Part shown: piece by piece, positions 58,145-64,000 of the stretch
Layout of the letters: each line of letters opens with the position of its first letter
How positions within the stretch are numbered: the first letter of the stretch is position 1
Origin: an uncultured Bacilli bacterium
Lineage (GTDB): Bacteria; Bacillota_I; Bacilli_A; RF39; UBA660
Direction of reading: 5' to 3'
Assembly: GCA_910577505.1 (NCBI GenBank)
Contig: CAJTLN010000004.1
Location: 124,001 to 188,000 of the forward strand
Length of the DNA stretch: 64,000 bases
Translations under genes and position numbers: made by a program
The notes under the pieces: generated by a model
What the model saw: the letters and a program-made list of their open reading frames with translations, nothing else
What the model was told of the DNA's origin: nothing
Databases searched by the model: none

Positions 58145-60419
58145 TTTTTATAACTTTTTTTAATAATATCCAAAATTTAGAATTAACAAACTTTCTCCAA
58201 ATCGGCATTTGCCATAATTTATCTCTTAGTAATTCTTTTTTCGAATTAAAAATATTCTTTCCATTTTTATCTATATAATATCTTCCATAAACTTTTTTAT
58301 GATATTCTCTAACTAAATAAATATCAGTCTCAGTATCATACAAAAATTCCTCTTCTATATTAAGCAGTTGATGCTGAATATCTTCTGACAATTTTAGACC
58401 ATATTTAATTTTTTCTTTATTTGGATTACTAAACACATTTTTAATTTCCTTGTCCATATTTAATGCCATCTTATCCAAAGTAAACTTTTTAATAATTCTT
58501 TCTCTAGAATTATTCTTATAATTTTCAATATTCGCAATTATTTTGTCTATTGCCAAAACATAATTATTTACTTCTTCCTCTGAATAATCATAATCGTTTA
58601 TATCAGTTTCTTTTTGAAGACAAGGAACTATAACTCCAACTGAGTCATCTATAAGTTCTTTTTGTCCACCAACATCTGCAGAAACAACTGGAACTCCCAT
58701 CGATAATGATTCATATGATGTCAATGCTAGTCCTTCCTTAATTGAACAATTCAAAGTTAAATCTGAAATTTTATAAACTTCCATAGTATTTTTTACATTT
58801 CCTAAGAAAATTACACTATCTGAAATACCTTCATTGTCAACTTTTGATTTCAAAGCAGATAACATTTCACCATCGCCAGCTATAACAAATAAAATATCAT
58901 TTCTCTTTTTTAAAACTTTACACATTATCTCAAATAATAAAAATGGTCTTTTTTGAGATGAGATTCTACAAATGTAACTAATAATATATTTATTTTTATT
59001 GTTAATATTATATTTTTCTAGCAACTCATTCTTATCATACTTTTCTGGATTAAACTTTTCTGGATCAACTCCAATATAAACTGTAGAAATTTCAGACTTC
59101 TTTTTGCCCATAATTTCAGAAATAACTTTTTCTGTACCCTTATTACAAACTAAAGTTTTATCAATAACATTTTTATAATTTGAAGACATTCTAGCATAGC
59201 CACCATCACGATAATACCATTCTTCCATATGAACATAATCAAATATTGGTATGTCTGGATAACAAGCTTTCAAATAATTTAAACAGGAATAACCAAACAT
59301 ACTATTTGTGCAGAAAATCATATTTATATTGTTTTTTTCTATAATATAATTAACAAATGATAACCAATATTTTCTTTCAATAAATGAAGTTAAATCATAA
59401 ACAGTTGCATATTTTTCAAATTTTTGTCTTAATGAATTATTATTTGGAACGCTTGATAAAATAGTAATATCATATTCTTCTTTATTCAATCTTTTTAGTA
59501 AATCAAGATTAAAGAAATCTGCTCCCCCAGTAACCATCCAAGGAATAAACATAAGTAAATTAATTTTATTATTTTTTTTCTTTTTTGGAACAATAATATT
59601 TTCTATTTTTTCCAAAATAGTATTCTTTTCATATGAAAGCATTGGAAATTGAATTGCTTCTACACCTTTTTTGATTTTTTTAGAAGTATTCCTAATTATC
59701 TCTAATGACCTCTTTCTATTTTGAAGAGATTTAGTTAATTCACTGCCTGTATCTTTTCTTCGATACCATTGACCATAAAAACTCATATGAATAGGATAAT
59801 ATCCTTTAGAAATAAGCTTTAACCAAAAATTCCAATCTTCATTAACTGCTTTCTCACGCAATTCATATCCATTAACAGAATAATAAGCTTCTTTTCTAAC
59901 AAGCGACAACGATAATAATTCATTTACTTTTTTTTCTTTTTTAGTGTCAAACCATTTATTCCATAAATAATTTTTTGTTCCAAATCCAACACTATCACTA
60001 TATGCCCAGCCTGCATTAGAATTTGTCTCTAACGCCCAATAAGCACATTCTAAATAAGTTTTTTCTATTAAATCGTCTGAATCAATAAACAAAAAATATT
60101 TACTAGTATCACATGATTTACTTGCCCCGTAATCTCTTGTAGCAGCAAGACCTTCATTTTTCTTATGAAAAACTTTAATCCTATTATCTAACTTACTAAC
60201 TTCATCTAATTTATTTAAACTTTTTTTATCTTTAGAACCATCATCTATTATTAATATTTCAAAATAAGGAAAAGTTTGATTCAAAATACATAAAACAGAC
60301 TGCTCTATATATTTTTCATCATTATAAAATGGAACTATAACAGACACTAAAGGATAGTGCTTTTTATAATCTGCAGCTTCCAACTTTCTCCCAGGCTCTA
60401 AACTATAATCAAAATTCAT
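58137..60419 (-). CDS. Bifunctional GT2-GT4 glycosyltransferase
   Basis: 760 residues. An N-terminal GT2 domain (about 22-250): PLVSVIVPFYNDEKYI, EILIIDDGSKDK, FLFIDSDDLIE. A C-terminal GT4 domain (~290-640): VTGGADFFNLDLLKRL, VYIGVDPEKFNP, YICRISSQKRP, AGDGEMLSALK, IKEGLALTSYESLSMGVPVV (the E-x7-E catalytic pair). It probably builds successive linkages on one acceptor, GT2 working on one sugar and GT4 on the next. Starts 18 bases after the stop of the 1021-residue gene. Confidence 0.9.
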   Translation of the reverse strand: MNFDYSLEPGRKLEAADYKKHYPLVSVIVPFYNDEKYIEQSVLCILNQTFPYFEILIIDDGSKDKKSLNKLDEVSKLDNRIKVFHKKNEGLAATRDYGASKSCDTSKYFLFIDSDDLIEKTYLECAYWALETNSNAGWAYSDSVGFGTKNYLWNKWFDTKKEKKVNELLSLSLVRKEAYYSVNGYELREKAVNEDWNFWLKLISKGYYPIHMSFYGQWYRRKDTGSELTKSLQNRKRSLEIIRNTSKKIKKGVEAIQFPMLSYEKNTILEKIENIIVPKKKKNNKINLLMFIPWMVTGGADFFNLDLLKRLNKEEYDITILSSVPNNNSLRQKFEKYATVYDLTSFIERKYWLSFVNYIIEKNNINMIFCTNSMFGYSCLNYLKACYPDIPIFDYVHMEEWYYRDGGYARMSSNYKNVIDKTLVCNKGTEKVISEIMGKKKSEISTVYIGVDPEKFNPEKYDKNELLEKYNINNKNKYIISYICRISSQKRPFLLFEIMCKVLKKRNDILFVIAGDGEMLSALKSKVDNEGISDSVIFLGNVKNTMEVYKISDLTLNCSIKEGLALTSYESLSMGVPVVSADVGGQKELIDDSVGVIVPCLQKETDINDYDYSEEEVNNYVLAIDKIIANIENYKNNSRERIIKKFTLDKMALNMDKEIKNVFSNPNKEKIKYGLKLSEDIQHQLLNIEEEFLYDTETDIYLVREYHKKVYGRYYIDKNGKNIFNSKKELLRDKLWQMPIWRKFVNSKFWILLKKVIKRK

Positions 60420-60436
60420 AAAATCAATCCTAACAA

Positions 60437-63400
60437 TTATTTTTTTCTCAATTTATCAATAGAATCTTTTATTCTTCTCTTTAATGTTTCTCTATCATAT
60501 AAAAGAAAATACAAAATTCTTCTTATTTTATTCTTATTATTCAAATCTACAAAAGGATTATAATATAAATCTCCAACTTTTACTGGTCCACAATCGAAAG
60601 TACCAATTATACCAGACATCATATTAGGTAGAGCTATTTGATTTTTACTATCCAAATCTTCCTGCATATCATCAATCATTTTTCTTGATCTAGATGATTT
60701 TATATCATCTTCAAATTCAACAGCCTCCAAAACAGCTTTATCTAATCTTCTTGCAGAATTATAATAAGCCAACATTGGCATAGAAATATAACAATCTTGA
60801 TAATGCAATAAATTAATATCCTCATCAAAAATATTTATCATATCATCGACGAACTCTAAAGCAGCCTTTTGCATCGTTTCTACGACATAATCCACTTGAT
60901 ATTTAAATTTATAATCTTCAAATATTGGTTTTACATTATTATCACTTAAATCATATCCAATACATGATGGAGATAATTTAGAAATTAACAATTCATAAGC
61001 ATTTCCAGTTGCTGCTGGTTTATAATCGAAGAAAGTCTTTACCTTAAAATCTCCAATATTTGAATAGTTCAAAGCTCTATCGCCATTAATATTTAAAAAA
61101 TATGTATCTATGCTTTTGTCACACAATTTTGTTAAATAATACTCTGGTCTTCCACTATAACCAACATCAAAAACAGCAGGATTATCACCCAAAATTTTAT
61201 TAAAATATTCTTTATACTTTTTGCTGATATCTGTATGAGATTTTGCATCAAAATAATTGTCAATTAAAAACTTAATATATTTATTGAATTCTAATAATGA
61301 TTCAAATTTTCTTTCAAAATCAATACCCTCTTTTTGGCATTTATTTTCTAATTCATCATCTAAATTTAAAACAGATTTTAAATATTTAATCAAAGATTTA
61401 GGAGAATGTTTCCTATAATCTACAATTTCAGATAATCTATAAAAATCTAATTCAGATTGAATCATTACAGGAATCAAAGCTTTTCTAGAAACATACATAT
61501 ATTCAGATTTAGGTGCATTTGAATATAATTTATTTAACATATTATATACTTCCATAATCAAATATCCATCTCTTGCCATAAATGAAATCTTATCATTCTT
61601 ACCATTTACTTCTCTTAATAACCAATTAGAAATACCAAAGACATACATTCCTAGTGCATAATACCCAATTAAATATGGATCAGCATTAAAATCTGTATTT
61701 TTATTAAAAGGTCTAAACGGATTATCAAAATACTTATTAGCAATAACAGAAATCATAGTTCTAATACCTATAAATTGGATAGATTCTTTATTATCTTGCC
61801 AAAATGGCAAACTAGTATTAAACACTTGTCCTAATCCATTCGTTAAATTTTTATCCAAAAATACATCTGTTGCTTTATAAAAATGTACTGAATTTATTCC
61901 TTTCTCAGAAGGAATTTTATAATCTGATAATTTATTATCTCCAATATGAATAATTTCATTTGCATTTACTCCCAAATCTTTAATAACATAATCAAATAAA
62001 TCGCCAGTTGATTTTGTTTTCTTTATTTCACTAGAAAGATATACTTTATCAATATCATTATATCCATTTTTAGTCAATATTTTCTTTATTATTCCTAAAG
62101 GCAAATACATATCAGAAGTACAAATTACTTTTTTACCACATTCTAATGCTAATTGATAAAGATTATAAGCTGTTTTTCTTTGATCACAAAATTTAATTTC
62201 TAATTCCCCTTCAAGTTTCTTTAACTTATTTAGAATTTTATTATCAATATAATATACATCATGAATTACATTATAAATATCGTCTAATGTTATTTCTTGG
62301 ATAGATGAATCTTCTTCATACTGATTATTTCTTGCGATTACTTCACTAACTTCTCTCATTTCGGAAAATTCTACTCCACCAACAACTTCTTTTCTATATT
62401 CTTTATCTAAAAATTTAAATAAATCTGCTGGACGTAAAAATGGTCTTACAACTAATGTATCAAATATATCAAAACTAATACATTTAATTTTTTCATCAGT
62501 AATCTGCACATGTAATTTTTCTAGACGATCATCCCACTTCGAAACAATACTTGAAAAGAATCCTGAATTTGAAATTTCTTCATCTTTTTCACAATAATTA
62601 TTCATCAAATCTTCTAATAACTTTTTATCAGTTTTAGAAATTTTCTTGGCATTTCTAATATAACCTCTATGCATTCCTGCATATAGAAGTTTCCAATTGT
62701 TGAAATTTTTTTCATACTTATCGTAAACCTTTTTTTCTTTTAAGAAATTTTCAACAAAAGTAAAAGAAGTAATTAAATCATTTATATTATTTGTTTCTTT
62801 AGTAACATTAATATCATTAATTGAAGTACTTGTAATCCCATGTTTGCAATAAAACAAACATTCATAATCCACTTTAGTAACTTTATTTGCATAGTAAAAT
62901 AAGACTGTTGAAAATGCAAAATCTTCAGTCATTAATAATCTTTTTGTAATTTTTTTATAATGAGGTTCTGCCTTTTTCCACAATTTCATAGAATATAATT
63001 GATTACATCCTGTATGCCACGAGAAATTTAAGCCTTCCTGTCTAAAGTATTCTCCTAGACACTCCTCGCCATTCAATTCATTAAAATTAGTTTCAAATAA
63101 ATTAAAATACTCCTCTTTACCATCGTCATACTTTAAAACAATATTTCCTATAACAATATCAGATGAACTTTTTTCTGCTTCATAAACCATACTTCTAAAA
63201 TAATCATGAGAAACATAATCATCAGCATCTAAAAAAGCTATATAATCTCCAGTAGCATGTTCCGCACCTGTTAAACGAGCATGAAAAAGTCCTTTATTTT
63301 TCTCATGTTTTACATATTTTATTCTATCATCGTTATATTTAGCCATAATCGAATCACAATCACCAGGAGAACCATCATTTACAACTATTATTTCTAAATT

Positions 63401-63502
63401 CTTATAAGACTGTTCTAATAAACAATCTAGCATCGTTTCAATGTACATTTCATTATTATAATTTGCAATAGCAACTGATATTTTTTTATTTATTTTTTTC
63501 AT
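60437..63502 (-). CDS. GT2-HAD multi-domain glycan assembly protein
   Basis: 1021 residues. An N-terminal GT2 (about 1-290): ISVAIANYNNEMYI, IIVVNDGSPGD, GDYIAFLDADDYVS. Then a HAD phosphatase-like domain from ~343: CISFDIFDTLVVRP (DIFDT at 345-349), ICTSDMYLP, HIGDNKLSDYKIP. The C-terminal ~420 residues are unassigned and helical, with VSRKALIPVM and VFDVGYSGRPEYYL. HAD domains of this kind are seen with teichoic-acid-like polymerases. Acceptor not determined. Overall in frame; no sign of a broken gene. Confidence 0.83.
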   Translation of the reverse strand: MKKINKKISVAIANYNNEMYIETMLDCLLEQSYKNLEIIVVNDGSPGDCDSIMAKYNDDRIKYVKHEKNKGLFHARLTGAEHATGDYIAFLDADDYVSHDYFRSMVYEAEKSSSDIVIGNIVLKYDDGKEEYFNLFETNFNELNGEECLGEYFRQEGLNFSWHTGCNQLYSMKLWKKAEPHYKKITKRLLMTEDFAFSTVLFYYANKVTKVDYECLFYCKHGITSTSINDINVTKETNNINDLITSFTFVENFLKEKKVYDKYEKNFNNWKLLYAGMHRGYIRNAKKISKTDKKLLEDLMNNYCEKDEEISNSGFFSSIVSKWDDRLEKLHVQITDEKIKCISFDIFDTLVVRPFLRPADLFKFLDKEYRKEVVGGVEFSEMREVSEVIARNNQYEEDSSIQEITLDDIYNVIHDVYYIDNKILNKLKKLEGELEIKFCDQRKTAYNLYQLALECGKKVICTSDMYLPLGIIKKILTKNGYNDIDKVYLSSEIKKTKSTGDLFDYVIKDLGVNANEIIHIGDNKLSDYKIPSEKGINSVHFYKATDVFLDKNLTNGLGQVFNTSLPFWQDNKESIQFIGIRTMISVIANKYFDNPFRPFNKNTDFNADPYLIGYYALGMYVFGISNWLLREVNGKNDKISFMARDGYLIMEVYNMLNKLYSNAPKSEYMYVSRKALIPVMIQSELDFYRLSEIVDYRKHSPKSLIKYLKSVLNLDDELENKCQKEGIDFERKFESLLEFNKYIKFLIDNYFDAKSHTDISKKYKEYFNKILGDNPAVFDVGYSGRPEYYLTKLCDKSIDTYFLNINGDRALNYSNIGDFKVKTFFDYKPAATGNAYELLISKLSPSCIGYDLSDNNVKPIFEDYKFKYQVDYVVETMQKAALEFVDDMINIFDEDINLLHYQDCYISMPMLAYYNSARRLDKAVLEAVEFEDDIKSSRSRKMIDDMQEDLDSKNQIALPNMMSGIIGTFDCGPVKVGDLYYNPFVDLNNKNKIRRILYFLLYDRETLKRRIKDSIDKLRKK

Positions 63503-63531
63503 ATTAAAACTCCCTATCTATATATTAACTT

Positions 63532-64000
63532 CTAAAGTTCCTCTGCAAATCCCTTTTGAAGTTTAGAAAATACTAAATAACCAATAAAGCAGAAAAATAA
63601 ACTAATTCCCACTATTATTATTAAAGGTAATAAATCAGGAATAGAATGGAAAATAAAGATTGATCTAAATCCTTCAATAACATAAGCAACTGGATTTAAT
63701 TTAACCACCCATGAAAACTGAGATGGAACTCTAGAAGATGCATATGCAATTGGTGTTGCATAAAACAATAACTGCAAAACAACTCCAATAAAGTGTTGTA
63801 AATCTCTAAAATAAACTGTAATGCTTGATACGAAAAAAGAGATTGCAATTAAGAAAAAATATAAAACCATTAAAAGAATCGGATAAAAAATCCAAGTCCA
63901 GTAAAAGCCTAATCCATTTAGTAAAACAAAACAAACTATAATAACAGAAGAAATAACAAAATTAACAGCTTCAGCAGTTACAACAGATATAGGCAATATT
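63532..64000 (-). CDS. ABC-2-type polysaccharide exporter permease (N-terminal part off the window)
   Basis: The frame is open to the right edge, so only the C-terminal ~156 residues are seen. Four to five hydrophobic segments, with SSITVYFRDLQHFIGVVLQLLFYATPIAYA and KLNPVAYVIEGFRSIF, match the C-terminal half of TagG/Wzm permeases that export teichoic acids or O-polysaccharides. The ATPase partner is not in view on this side. It is transcribed into the glycosyltransferase genes. Confidence 0.9.
   Translation of the reverse strand, partial: ILPISVVTAEAVNFVISSVIIVCFVLLNGLGFYWTWIFYPILLMVLYFFLIAISFFVSSITVYFRDLQHFIGVVLQLLFYATPIAYASSRVPSQFSWVVKLNPVAYVIEGFRSIFIFHSIPDLLPLIIIVGISLFFCFIGYLVFSKLQKGFAEEL

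Noticed and set aside
1..64000. Alternative genetic code (TGA as Trp) expected in some Mollicutes
   Set aside because: TGA is used as a stop (for example at the ESR-protein and YtqA-like ends) and Trp codons are TGG, so the code is standard.
1..64000. CRISPR array, prophage, insertion sequence or rRNA
   Set aside because: No regularly spaced direct repeats, transposase, integrase, phage structural genes or rRNA sequence was found.

Overview
This is a very AT-rich chromosomal segment with strong AGGAGG-type ribosome binding sites, CIRCE, T-box, SAM-I and probable Mn2+ leader elements, and Gram-positive surface machinery (LytR-CpsA-Psr, GtrA and TagG-type proteins). It points to a Firmicutes/Bacilli-type anaerobe, probably an uncultured gut lineage near the Mollicutes/Erysipelotrichales. 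TGA is used as a stop and TGG for Trp, so the code is standard. The pyruvate:ferredoxin oxidoreductase gene fits anaerobic metabolism. No rRNA, transposase, prophage or CRISPR array was seen. Most genes lie on the minus strand.

Layout. 1-7.5 kb: clpB (runs off the left edge, no N-domain, CIRCE control), two secreted or anchored proteins, then a T-box leader, a small membrane protein and leuS with a Nudix domain inserted in its editing region. 7.5-18 kb: a GH31 protein with altered catalytic residues, a YtqA-like radical SAM protein, an HELTH surface protein, a DUF5662-like/GNAT fusion, a CaCA exchanger under a probable Mn2+ riboswitch, and tRNA-Gln. 18-26 kb: ProX-like deacylase, NfeD and SPFH proteins, an Arg-rich leader peptide with an attenuator ahead of an M20 hydrolase/GNAT pair, a collagen-like protein, a TraB/GumN protein, an XRE/DUF4097 pair and PgeF. 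26.2-26.6 kb: a small hydrophobic peptide gene facing a small RNA, resembling a type I toxin-antitoxin locus.

26.7-37.1 kb is the accessory core. Six tandem paralogous CPCC-motif proteins precede an NrtR-like regulator and a Nudix hydrolase, behind a promoter framed by two 26-bp direct repeats. Next is a tightly packed six-gene run (35968 down to 30116): cobalamin-type radical SAM protein, CoaE-like kinase/radical SAM fusion, DUF3419/BtaA-like transferase, an ESR-repeat protein, ATP-grasp ligase and methyltransferase. Just upstream is a SAM-riboswitch-controlled compact metK. I read this as a candidate undescribed peptide- or small-molecule-modifying pathway; the ESR protein is the most likely substrate or scaffold.

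37-53 kb: housekeeping and unknown genes (M29 aminopeptidase, UDG-like protein, GNAT/MazG fusion, recG, nifJ) and two further small RNAs, one of which is complementary at 18 of 20 positions to the leader of the 26.4-kb peptide gene. 53-64 kb: a cell-surface polysaccharide locus (lysozyme-like protein, HAD-GtrA fusion, Alg13/Alg14-like pair, LCP ligase, three glycosyltransferases of which two are multi-domain, and an ABC exporter permease running off the right edge).
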